DNA of 64,000 nucleotides from Janthinobacterium saanense (GTDB taxonomy: Bacteria > Pseudomonadota > Gammaproteobacteria > Burkholderiales > Burkholderiaceae_D): NCBI RefSeq assembly GCF_014200675.1, contig NZ_JACHCI010000001.1:124001-188000 (forward strand), in the 5' to 3' direction. Shown piece by piece: positions 42,303-49,991 of the stretch (position 1 is its first letter; every line of letters begins with the position of its first letter). Both the position numbers and the translations under genes were made by a program. Under the pieces are notes generated by a model. It was not told the DNA's origin. It made no database searches and saw only the letters and a program-made list of their open reading frames with translations.

Positions 42303-43529
42303 ATGTTCAAGAAAGTAGATTCTTCGCAATTAAAAGTCGGCATGTACATCCACGATCTGAGTTGTGACTGGATGACGCACCCGTTTGTGCGCAACCGCTT
42401 CCTGTTGCGCAGCGATGAAGAAATCCGCAAGATCGTGCAAGCCGGCATCCATGATGTGGTGATCGACAGCAGCAAGGGGCTCGACGTGCAGGATGCGCCC
42501 ACGCTGGCGCAAGCGCAGGCCGCCACCGAGCGCGAACTGGTGCAGATCGTCAGCGCGCCGCCCGTGGTGACGCGCATTTCATTGGGCATGGAGCTGGCGC
42601 GGGCGACGCAGGTGCGCAGCCAGGCCACGCATCTGGTGCGGGCAGTGATGGCCGATGCGCGCCTGGGCAAGGCCGTCGAGCTGGACCGGGTGCAGCACAC
42701 GGTGCAGGACATTACCGAATCGATTTTTCGCAATCCCGGCGCCTTGCCCGGTTTGCTGCGCATCAAGAGCAAGGATGATTACACCTTTTTGCATTCGGTC
42801 AGCGTGTGCGCGCTGCTGGTGGCGTTTTGCCGCTCGCGCGGCCTGGACGCCGAAACCACGCACCAGGCAGGCCTGGGCGGCTTGCTGCATGACACAGGCA
42901 AGGCGCTGGTGCCCGATAGCGTGCTGAACAAGCCGGGACCGTTGACGCCGGAAGAATTCGAGCTGATCAAGCGCCACCCGCGCGATGGCTACGATATCCT
43001 GCGCCAGTCGCCGGAAGTCGGACCGATCCCGCTCGATATCACCTTGCATCATCACGAGCGGCGCGACGGCAGCGGTTATCCGGACAAGCTGGCCGGCGAC
43101 GCCATCAGCGACCTGGCGCAGATGGCCGCCATCGTCGATGTGTATGATGCGCTGACTTCGGACCGCAGTTATCACAAGGGCATAGCGGCTGCGGAAGCCT
43201 TGCGCAAGATCTATGAATGGAGCAAATTCCACTTCAACCCGGTGTTTGCGCAAGACTTCATGCGCTGCGTGGGTATCTATCCGGTAGGCACCATGGTGAT
43301 ACTGGAATCGGGCCGCCTGGCCGTGGTGATCGAGGCGCACGCAAGCAATCTGCTGGCGCCGAAGGTGAATGTGTTCTTCAGTACGAAAAGCAAAACCTAC
43401 ATCAAGCCGGAAACGGTCGACCTGTCGCGCGGCGTCGGTTTTGGCGGCGCCGACAAGATTGTCGGCCATGAATCGGCCGCCAAGTGGCAGGTCGATCCCA
43501 TGCGCTTTTTATCGTTAGCAGACGCCTAG
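42303..43529 (+). CDS. HD-GYP domain protein, cyclic-di-GMP phosphodiesterase (DUF3391 N-terminus)
   Basis: A 408-residue c-di-GMP hydrolase. The N-terminal DUF3391-type domain (VDSSQLKVGMYIHDLSCDWMTHPF) precedes the HD-GYP domain (about 145-335). Metal and catalytic residues are intact: His196-Asp197 in HDTGK, HHHERRDGSGYP (His249-251, Gly258-Tyr259-Pro260) and the downstream IVDVYDALTSDR. Cytosolic, no membrane segments. Start ATG 42303; longer in-frame starts lie upstream of a divergent regulator and read as non-coding. It overlaps the convergent GGDEF gene by four bases at their stop codons, so a c-di-GMP breakdown enzyme and a synthase sit end to end, next to the pilus locus. Confidence 0.94.
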   Translation: MFKKVDSSQLKVGMYIHDLSCDWMTHPFVRNRFLLRSDEEIRKIVQAGIHDVVIDSSKGLDVQDAPTLAQAQAATERELVQIVSAPPVVTRISLGMELARATQVRSQATHLVRAVMADARLGKAVELDRVQHTVQDITESIFRNPGALPGLLRIKSKDDYTFLHSVSVCALLVAFCRSRGLDAETTHQAGLGGLLHDTGKALVPDSVLNKPGPLTPEEFELIKRHPRDGYDILRQSPEVGPIPLDITLHHHERRDGSGYPDKLAGDAISDLAQMAAIVDVYDALTSDRSYHKGIAAAEALRKIYEWSKFHFNPVFAQDFMRCVGIYPVGTMVILESGRLAVVIEAHASNLLAPKVNVFFSTKSKTYIKPETVDLSRGVGFGGADKIVGHESAAKWQVDPMRFLSLADA

Positions 43530-44572
43530 AAGAACTCCGCCGTGTCGTTGGAGGCGATGGTCGTGAGCATGCCTTTCGCTACCAGCTCATCATAATGGCA
43601 GGCAAGATTGCGGCCATGGCTTTTCGCGTAGTACAGCGCCTGGTCGGCCCGCCCCAGAATGATCACGGGCGCTTCGAAGGCGCTGATGCTGACGAAGCCC
43701 ACGCTGACGGTGACTCTGCCCACTTGCGGGAAATCATGCGCCTCGACATTGGTGCGGAAGCGGTCGATGATTTTCTGCGCATTGTCCAGGGTGATCGAAC
43801 GCAGCAGCACGACGAATTCCTCGCCGCCGAAACGGAAGATGCGGTCTTGCGAGCGGAATGATGATTGCAGCAGGTTGGCGATCAAAATCAATACTTCATC
43901 GCCATACAAATGGCCGAACTTGTCGTTGACCAGCTTGAAATGGTCGACATCGATCACGGCCAGCCACTGGCGTTCCGTATCGCTGTGGTGGCGCCGCTCG
44001 GCGTCAAACGGACGGCTCTTGTCGCTGTCGCCGTCGCTGCGGCTTTGCAGGATCTTGGCCAGCTGGTCGTCGAAGGTCTTGCGGTTCAACAAACCGGTCA
44101 GCGAATCGCGTTCGCTGTAGTCGAGCAGATTCTGGAAATTACGGTAGACGCTGACGATGCCGCCGATTACCTGGATGGTGGCGCCCGTGTACGGCGTCGG
44201 GTTGGTAATTTCCAGGCAGGTGGTGACCTGGTCGCCGATCCAGATTGGCAGCCACAGCAAATGGCGGCCATCGTCGCACAGGGTGTCGGCGCTCGCTTCA
44301 TGGCGCGTGATGCAGGCCGCCAGCGCCGGATAGTCGGCCAGGGGCTCGCCGGGCGAAGAGGGATCGGGATTGTCTTCCATGCGCGCCACGCTGCCTGCCA
44401 CGATGATGGCCCGCGAGCGCACGAACACCTGGCCACGCACGGTGGTCAGTGCCAGCACGCGGGTTTGTGACGCGGAAGCGAGTTCCTGGACCGCCGAGAT
44501 CACCGAGATATCGAGCATCGTGTGATCGCGGTGTCCCGTCATGTCCACCATGTGTTTCAGTAGGGAGTCCAT
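43526..44572 (-). CDS. GGDEF domain diguanylate cyclase
   Basis: A 348-residue enzyme that makes cyclic di-GMP from GTP. The N-terminal about 175 residues form a sensor-like, GAF-type domain without transmembrane helices. The GGDEF domain follows, with active-site GGEEF at residues 249-253 and a product-inhibition I-site RSQD at 240-243, five residues upstream as required. The start is ATG 44572 (MDSLLKHMVDM) after AGAGAACG; an in-frame start 90 bases upstream adds an implausible Cys-rich leader. Tail-to-tail with the HD-GYP gene and divergent from the flp pilin gene, separated by about 550 bases. Confidence 0.93.
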   Translation of the reverse strand: MDSLLKHMVDMTGHRDHTMLDISVISAVQELASASQTRVLALTTVRGQVFVRSRAIIVAGSVARMEDNPDPSSPGEPLADYPALAACITRHEASADTLCDDGRHLLWLPIWIGDQVTTCLEITNPTPYTGATIQVIGGIVSVYRNFQNLLDYSERDSLTGLLNRKTFDDQLAKILQSRSDGDSDKSRPFDAERRHHSDTERQWLAVIDVDHFKLVNDKFGHLYGDEVLILIANLLQSSFRSQDRIFRFGGEEFVVLLRSITLDNAQKIIDRFRTNVEAHDFPQVGRVTVSVGFVSISAFEAPVIILGRADQALYYAKSHGRNLACHYDELVAKGMLTTIASNDTAEFF

Positions 44573-45121
44573 TGTCGTTCTCTGGAAAGTAGTCACACAA
44601 GTGTCGTCATACCAGCATTGCGTCAAGCAAGAGCATGTTCGCGTCCGTCTACAAGAAGCCAAGATTTATTTGGTGGCATGACACACCGCAGAGTACCTGA
44701 AAAAATGCCCAGTCCGGCATTGTCATGCCTGGGACCGCACGTTTTGATCAGCCACTTTTTTGCCGGGCGATAAGCCTTTCCAAAGAAGAACTAAGCAGGA
44801 TAATGTCTTTTTGCCTAATAGGCAATTAACGTATGCAAGATTTCATGTAAAAGCATGTGATTCTTGCCTGCCGTTGTAAAAAAATGCTGTCAAGAAGTTT
44901 GCAACTCTTACTCGCAACATCGCCTCCGTCATCAGCCTATCTGGGCAGGCCTTGATAATTTCCATGAGGAAATTTGTGACGCGTCAATTTGTCGAACTGC
45001 AAGCGTCCTATAGTCACTGCAATGGCGCAGAAATTAACGGTAGGAAACATATTAGCAGGAATGGGCGATGTTTCACATCGGATTGCGCCAGGGACTTGTG
45101 ATTCACTTTTGGGAGCTTGTC
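44573..45121. other. long intergenic region upstream of the Tad pilus locus
   Basis: 549 bases without a convincing protein gene, notably less GC-rich than its surroundings. It contains an inverted repeat TTGCC-TAATA-GGCAA (44811-44825) and a TATAGT -10-like hexamer (45011-45016 region, in CGTCCTATAGTCAC). The length suggests a long regulated promoter or leader for flp. No hairpin with a U tract was seen in it. Confidence 0.5.
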
Positions 45122-45304
45122 ATGCATACCTTCCTGTCGGCAGTACAGCAGTTCGTCAAAGATGAGGACGGGATTACGGCAATCGAGTATGGCCTGATTG
45201 CGGCATTGATGGCAACCGCCATCACTGCCGGCTTCTTGCTGATCAAGACCAACTTGCTGTCCGTTCTCACCGAGATTTCAAGCAATCTGGTGTTGACGCC
45301 CTAA
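45122..45304 (+). CDS. flp: Flp family type IVb pilin
   Basis: The major subunit of the Tad (tight adherence) pilus, 60 residues. A basic/acidic leader (MHTFLSAVQQFVKDEDG) is cut by the prepilin peptidase after Gly17. The mature N-terminus begins with the Flp motif ITAIEYGLIAALMATAITAGF, including the conserved Glu5-Tyr6 pair of the mature chain. The ATG at 45122 follows GGGAGCTTGT; a longer in-frame start at 45068 is not needed. An intrinsic terminator lies immediately after the gene, so most transcripts may end here, giving more pilin than assembly machinery. Confidence 0.95.
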   Translation: MHTFLSAVQQFVKDEDGITAIEYGLIAALMATAITAGFLLIKTNLLSVLTEISSNLVLTP

Positions 45305-45310
45305 GCAGGT

Positions 45311-45341
45311 ACCGCCATCGGCCGGCCGGTGGCGGTTTTTT
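45311..45341 (+). terminator. terminator/attenuator after flp
   Basis: ACCGCCA (45311-45317) pairs with TGGCGGT (45330-45336), the interior is GC-rich and further pairs, and a six-T run closes it. It sits six bases after the flp stop and before the ribosome site of tadV, so it splits pilin expression from the rest of the operon. Confidence 0.75.
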
Positions 45342-45355
45342 CGAGAGGTATGCCC

Positions 45356-45889
45356 ATGTCCGCCAAGGCACTGTGCGACTTGCTGCTGCTGCTCTTCGTG
45401 ACGGCCGCCGCTGTCAGCGACCTGGCCCGCCGCAAGATCCCGAATACCTGGGTAGTGGCCGGTATTGCCACTGCGCTGGGCCTGCAATTGTGGCTGTCGC
45501 CGCAGCGCTTGCCGCTGGACTGGCTGGGTGGCATGGCGACCGGGTTTTTCCTGTTCCTGCCCTTGTACGTGTTGCGCGGCATGGCCGCCGGCGACGTGAA
45601 ACTGATGATCATGGTGGGCGCCTTTGCGGGGCCGTGGCCGGCCGTGCTGATCTGCTTTAGCACTTTTGTATGCGGTGGCGTGATGGCGGTATCGATGATC
45701 CTCTGGCAGGGCAGCTGGCGTGACTGCCTGCGCAATATGCGCCAGTTGCTGTGGCCGATGATCGCGCGCGCCGCCGGTGCGCCGCTGGCGCCCACCCCGC
45801 TCGCTCGCCATGCCAGCGTGGGCAATATGCCGTATGGACTGGCGATCGCCGTGGGCACGCTGGTGGTGCAAGCCCATGATTATTTCTGA
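45356..45889 (+). CDS. tadV: prepilin peptidase TadV/CpaA (A24 family)
   Basis: Inner-membrane aspartyl protease of 177 residues that removes the leader from Flp pilin and the TadE/F pseudopilins. The two catalytic aspartates are recognisable: Asp in VSDLARRKIPN (near residue 23) and Asp in GAGDVKLM-type MAAGDVKLMIMVG (near residue 86). About five transmembrane helices are present and the N-methylation domain of larger peptidases is absent, as usual for TadV. The ATG at 45356 has GAGAGG eight bases upstream; an ATG two codons earlier is too close to that site. Confidence 0.92.
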   Translation: MSAKALCDLLLLLFVTAAAVSDLARRKIPNTWVVAGIATALGLQLWLSPQRLPLDWLGGMATGFFLFLPLYVLRGMAAGDVKLMIMVGAFAGPWPAVLICFSTFVCGGVMAVSMILWQGSWRDCLRNMRQLLWPMIARAAGAPLAPTPLARHASVGNMPYGLAIAVGTLVVQAHDYF

Positions 45890-45984
45890 AACGCATTCAT
45901 TGCTATTAATCAATGGGTACCGGGAGCTGCTCGCTAGAATGAATTTCTGATCGCTGTAGTCCTAATCTGCTTGGAGAAGCCGCA

Positions 45985-47361
45985 ATGAGCGAGGTCGACT
46001 ATTCCCTGCATGCCGAGCACGTGCCGCGTCCATCCGATGCGCAGCTGATGCCGCCTTTGCCGCCGCAGCCGAAGAGCCTGCGCGAGACGGGGCTGGAGCG
46101 GCAACTGGTGGTCGAGCTGATCGCCAAGGCTATTTTTTCCGGTGGCAAGACCCATCTGTCCGTGCTGGCCACGCGCTTGCGCCTGTCGATCAATGTCTTG
46201 CGCGAAGTACTCGATTTCATGGTGGGCGAACAATGGGCCGAGGTGGCCTGGCGTGGCGATTCCGAGATCGATGTGCAATATCAGCTGACCGGCCCCGGCA
46301 AGCAGCGCGCTGCCGCTTTCCTGGAGCGCTGCGCGTATGTCGGCGCCGCGCCCGTCACCCTGGAAGCCTACCGCGCCATGGTGGCGCGCCAATCCTGGCG
46401 GGCGCAGGAGCAGCGCGTGGCCAGCGATGACCTGGCGGCCGTGCTGGGCGGCGCCCATGCGGGACCGGGCATGCTCGATCTGCTGGGTGCGGCCCTGTAT
46501 GCGGGACGCCCGCTATTATTGTACGGTCCGCCAGGCAGCGGCAAGTCGACCCTGGCGCTGCAACTGGGGCAATTGCTGCATGGCCTGGTGGCCGTGCCCT
46601 ACGCCATCGTGGTCGGTCAGGACATCATTCAGCTGTACGATGCGGCGCAACACTTGCCGCCGGCGCCGCAGCATGTCAGCCATGCGCGTCAGGCGCTGGA
46701 GCGGCGCAGCACCGATATCCGCTGGGTGCTGTGCCAGCGTCCGGTGATACATGTCGGTGCAGAACTCGATGCGGACATGCTGGCGCTGCCCTATGACAGC
46801 AGCAATGGTTGCTACCAGGCGCCGCCCCATGTGCGTGCCAACAATGGCATGCTGATCGTCGATGACCTGGGGCGCCAGCGCGTGAGCGCAGCCGAGGTGC
46901 TGACGCGGCTGATGCGGCCGCTGGTGCAGGGCATGGACCTGCAGAGCTTGCGTGGTGGCATGAAAATCAGCATGCCCTTCGACAATGCCCTGGTGCTGGC
47001 CACCAACTTGCCGCCCGGCGATTTGCTCGACGCTGCGCTGTTGCGCCGCATCGGCTACAAGGTCGCCGTGGGGCCGCTCAGCGATAGCGCTTACCGTGCC
47101 CTGTTCCGCCAGCAATGCCGCGTCGCCGGTATCGCGATCGACGAGCTGGCGCTCAACCATCTGGTGCAACAGCTGCACGGCGCCGAAGGGCGGCCCTTGC
47201 TGGCCTGCTATCCGTCTCAATTGCTGGAGCGCATCGTTGATTTCGCCGGCTTTGCGGGCACGGCGCCAAGGCTGGCGGTGGCCACCCTGGAGCAAGCCTG
47301 GAACAGCCTGTTTGCCAGCTGTGATGTGCCGGTCGGCAGCTTGTGCGAGAGCATCGCATGA
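45985..47361 (+). CDS. AAA-type ATPase with winged-helix-like N-terminus, inside Tad locus
   Basis: A 458-residue ATPase that is not one of the named Tad proteins. Residues about 38-110 (QLVVELIAKAIFSGGKTHLSVLATRLRLSINVLREVLDFMVGEQWAEV) look like a winged helix. The P-loop GPPGSGKST is at 181-189 and Walker B MLIVDDLG at 289-296 (Asp293-Asp294). The arrangement is MoxR/AAA-like, with sensor-type segments ALVLATNLPPGDLLDAALLRRIGYKV. No membrane segments. Its stop overlaps the cpaB start by four bases (ATGA), so it is translated with the pilus genes. It may remodel or regulate pilus assembly; that is inference. I know of similar genes only as generic ATPases. Confidence 0.85.
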   Translation: MSEVDYSLHAEHVPRPSDAQLMPPLPPQPKSLRETGLERQLVVELIAKAIFSGGKTHLSVLATRLRLSINVLREVLDFMVGEQWAEVAWRGDSEIDVQYQLTGPGKQRAAAFLERCAYVGAAPVTLEAYRAMVARQSWRAQEQRVASDDLAAVLGGAHAGPGMLDLLGAALYAGRPLLLYGPPGSGKSTLALQLGQLLHGLVAVPYAIVVGQDIIQLYDAAQHLPPAPQHVSHARQALERRSTDIRWVLCQRPVIHVGAELDADMLALPYDSSNGCYQAPPHVRANNGMLIVDDLGRQRVSAAEVLTRLMRPLVQGMDLQSLRGGMKISMPFDNALVLATNLPPGDLLDAALLRRIGYKVAVGPLSDSAYRALFRQQCRVAGIAIDELALNHLVQQLHGAEGRPLLACYPSQLLERIVDFAGFAGTAPRLAVATLEQAWNSLFASCDVPVGSLCESIA

Positions 47362-48218
47362 AAAACCGCCGCGCATTGCTGATGATGGGACTGGCCATTT
47401 TGCTGGGCTTGATGGCGGTGCTGCTGGCGTCGCACTGGCTGCTGCGCCAGACGCCTGTCGGCAAGGGCAAGATCGTGGTGGCCGCCGCCGACGTCAACCT
47501 GGGCCAGCGTCTGACGCCGGACATGTTGCGTTTGACGGAATGGCCAGCAGAAAGTTTGCCGCAAGGCGCTTTGCAAGATCCGCAGCCACTGGCGGGGCGC
47601 GTGCTGAAAAGCAGCATGCTGCGCGGTGAACCGCTGAGCGAGGCCAAGCTGGCGCCCGTCGGCACCCTCGGTGGTCTGTCGGCGCTGATTACGGAAGGGC
47701 GGCGCGCCATTACCGTGCGCGTCAACGATGTGATTGGCGTGGCGGGATTCGCCTTGCCCGGCAACTATGTCGACATCATCGTTAGCACCCAGCAGGACGC
47801 TGGCGACCGCAATTTTCCGCAGAGCCGCAATATCTCCAAGATTGTGCTCGAACGCATACTGGTGCTGGCGGTGGCGCAGGAAGTGGGGCGCGATGAAACC
47901 AAGCCGCGCGTGGTCAATGCGGTGACCCTGGAAGTGACGCCGGAGCAGGCGGAAAACCTCGACCTGGCACGCAGCGTGGGCAGCCTGTCGCTGGTGCTGC
48001 GCAACCAGGTCGACCCGCAGCCGGGCGTGACGGCGGGCGCGACCAAGCTGACCTTGCTGGGCGAGCCGCCGCCAGCGCCGCCGGCCGCCCCGGCCACCGT
48101 GATGACCGTTGCCGCAGCGGTCAGTCCGCCGCGCCCGGTAATGCGCAGCAAGGAAGAGCCGCCGCGTGATTGCAGCGCGCTGATCGATGGCACGCGCCAG
48201 TCGCGCGTATGTTTTTAG
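47358..48218 (+). CDS. cpaB: Flp pilus assembly protein CpaB/RcpC
   Basis: A 286-residue periplasmic protein anchored by one N-terminal helix (residues 7-25, ALLMMGLAILLGLMAVLLA). The SAF domain (about 40-105; VVAAADVNLGQRLTPDMLRLTEWP) and the RcpC domain (ALITEGRRAITVRVNDVIGVAGFALPGNYVDIIV; VTLEVTPEQAENLDLARSVGSLSLVLRN) are both present. In Tad systems it helps form or stabilise the secretin channel. The C-terminal 50 residues are Pro/Ala-rich. Starts at ATG 47358, overlapping the ATPase stop by ATGA. Confidence 0.93.
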   Translation: MKNRRALLMMGLAILLGLMAVLLASHWLLRQTPVGKGKIVVAAADVNLGQRLTPDMLRLTEWPAESLPQGALQDPQPLAGRVLKSSMLRGEPLSEAKLAPVGTLGGLSALITEGRRAITVRVNDVIGVAGFALPGNYVDIIVSTQQDAGDRNFPQSRNISKIVLERILVLAVAQEVGRDETKPRVVNAVTLEVTPEQAENLDLARSVGSLSLVLRNQVDPQPGVTAGATKLTLLGEPPPAPPAAPATVMTVAAAVSPPRPVMRSKEEPPRDCSALIDGTRQSRVCF

Positions 48219-48238
48219 CCGCTCCGCAACGATCCACC

Positions 48239-49681
48239 ATGGACCTCCACATGAACCGCGCCCTGCTGACTTTGTGTCTTGCCATGCTGCCGTATCTGGC
48301 GGATGCCGCCGCGCCTGTGGCGGGCAGCCCCCGTTGCGGCGGAGAGGCGGCCTCGCCCGGCAAGCTGCTGCTGGAGGTGGGCAAGTCGAGCATGCTGCGC
48401 CTGCCCGAAGCCGTGCTGCAGCGCAGCGTCGGCAATCCGGCCGTGGTGCAGGCGATCCTGATGGCGCCCGACACCTTGTATGTGGTGGGCGTCGATGTGG
48501 GCAGCACCAACATGATTATCCAGGGCAAGAGCGGTAGCTGCAGCGTGGTCAATGTGATCGTCAGCATGGACCCGGCCGGCTTGCAGGCAACCCTGGCATC
48601 CCTGATGCCGGAAGAAAAAGCCATCCGCGTCACGGCGGTGGCCGATACGCTGGTGTTGTCAGGCACGGTGCAGGATGCGGGCGCCGTGCTGCGCGCCGTG
48701 GAATTGGCACAGGCCTATGTGCGCCACACACTACAGCCGCTGGCGCTGCCCAAAGCGGCCGATGGCAGCGCACCACCCACGCCTGGCGGTGCGCCGGCCG
48801 CGGGTCGCGTCATCAATATGCTCGACGTCAGCGCACCGCAGCAAGTGATGCTGGTGGTACAGATCGCCGAAGTGTCGAAGTCCTTGCTGGAGCGGCTGGA
48901 AGTGGGCGCCACCCTGCGCTTTGCTTCCGGCAGCTGGGCCACGACCTTGCTGTCGAATTTCCTGACCGGCACGGCGAATGGCTTGCTCGATGTGCGCAAG
49001 TCGACTGGCCAGCAACTGACCATCGAGGCGCAGAAGCAGGATGGCCTGGTGCGCATCCTGGCCGAACCGACGGTGATGGCGATCAGCGGGCAAGAGGGCA
49101 GTTTTCTCGCGGGCGGCAAGATTTTCATTCCGGTCGGCCAGGACAATGGCAAGGTCACGCTGGAAGAGCGCGAGTATGGCGTCGGCTTGCGCTTCACGCC
49201 GACGGTGCTGTCGGGCGGACGCATCCATTTGAAGGTGGCGCCCGAAGTGTCGGAACTGTCGCGCGAAGGGGTGGGCATTTCCGCTGCCGGCGTCAGCGGG
49301 CGTTCCATCTTGCCGGTGATTACCACGCGGCGCGCCTCGACCACAGTGCAATTGTTCGATGGCCAGAGTTATGCCATCGGTGGCTTGATCAAGAATAACC
49401 AGGTCAGCAACATCACGGGTGTGCCCTGGCTCAGCGAGCTGCCCATCCTGGGCGCGCTATTTCGCAGCACGGATTTCCAGCACGACCGCACCGAGCTGCT
49501 GTTCGTGATTACGGCCCATCTGGTAAAACCCTTGCCGCCCGACACTGTATTGCCGACGACACAGTTGACGCCGCCATCGCGCACGAATTTGATGTTGAAC
49601 GGCAAGCTGGAAGGGCCACCGCCAGCCCAGTCCAAGTCCAGTCCGCCAGCGCGTGCCGTGCAGGGTTTCGAGTTGAAATGA
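48239..49681 (+). CDS. rcpA: Tad pilus outer-membrane secretin (RcpA/CpaC)
   Basis: Outer-membrane channel for the Flp pilus, about 480 residues. A signal peptide (NRALLTLCLAMLPYLADAA) leads into the pilus-assembly N-terminal domain (LEVGKSSMLRLPEAVLQRSVGNPAVVQA; TLYVVGVDVGSTNMIIQG). A BON-type segment follows (IRVTAVADTLVLSGTVQDAGAVLRAVELAQ). The secretin domain closes it (about 255-440; VLAEPTVMAISGQEGSFLAGGKIFIP, VGLRFTPTVLSGGRIHLKVAPEVSEL, TVQLFDGQSYAIGGLI). The exact start is uncertain: ATG 48239 or 48251 both keep the signal peptide, and no strong ribosome site distinguishes them. Confidence 0.93.
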   Translation: MDLHMNRALLTLCLAMLPYLADAAAPVAGSPRCGGEAASPGKLLLEVGKSSMLRLPEAVLQRSVGNPAVVQAILMAPDTLYVVGVDVGSTNMIIQGKSGSCSVVNVIVSMDPAGLQATLASLMPEEKAIRVTAVADTLVLSGTVQDAGAVLRAVELAQAYVRHTLQPLALPKAADGSAPPTPGGAPAAGRVINMLDVSAPQQVMLVVQIAEVSKSLLERLEVGATLRFASGSWATTLLSNFLTGTANGLLDVRKSTGQQLTIEAQKQDGLVRILAEPTVMAISGQEGSFLAGGKIFIPVGQDNGKVTLEEREYGVGLRFTPTVLSGGRIHLKVAPEVSELSREGVGISAAGVSGRSILPVITTRRASTTVQLFDGQSYAIGGLIKNNQVSNITGVPWLSELPILGALFRSTDFQHDRTELLFVITAHLVKPLPPDTVLPTTQLTPPSRTNLMLNGKLEGPPPAQSKSSPPARAVQGFELK

Positions 49682-49697
49682 GACAGGGAGAAATGCC

Positions 49698-49991
49698 ATG
49701 CCGAGATCCCATATGAGCCACCTGCTGGTGCTGGCCCTGGCGCTGCAATTGAGTGCTTGTGCGCATCAGAGTACGCCACAGCTGGACCTGCGCTTTGGCG
49801 ACGCCGTGCGCCTGGCCATGGCGCAGCAGGTTCTGAACCCGGCTGCGGCGCGCAACCAGACCCCGGCCAACGGTCTCGATGGTCCCAGCGCACGCGCCGT
49901 GATGGACCGCTATCGCGCTTCGTTCGTCGAACCGAATGGGCAAGCGCAGCAACCGGTGCAGTTCATGCTGGGAGGCAGCGTTGGAAAATAA
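49698..49991 (+). CDS. small lipoprotein of the Tad locus
   Basis: A 97-residue lipoprotein with lipobox LSAC (Cys21). The mature part is short and conserved-looking (LDLRFGDAVRLAMAQQVLNPAAARNQTPANGLDGPSARAVMDRYRASFVEP). It occupies the place of rcpB/cpaD, the second outer-membrane pilus component that usually follows the secretin, but is much smaller. It could act as a pilotin for the secretin or as a reduced RcpB; both are inference from position. The ribosome site is CAGGGAGA. Its stop lies 11 bases inside the start of the following TadG-type gene. Confidence 0.78.
   Translation: MPRSHMSHLLVLALALQLSACAHQSTPQLDLRFGDAVRLAMAQQVLNPAAARNQTPANGLDGPSARAVMDRYRASFVEPNGQAQQPVQFMLGGSVGK

Noticed and set aside
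44690..44710. Possible sigma-54 promoter (TGGCATG...GCA) upstream of flp
   Set aside because: The GG and GC elements are 11 bases apart, not 10, and the -12 element lacks TT.
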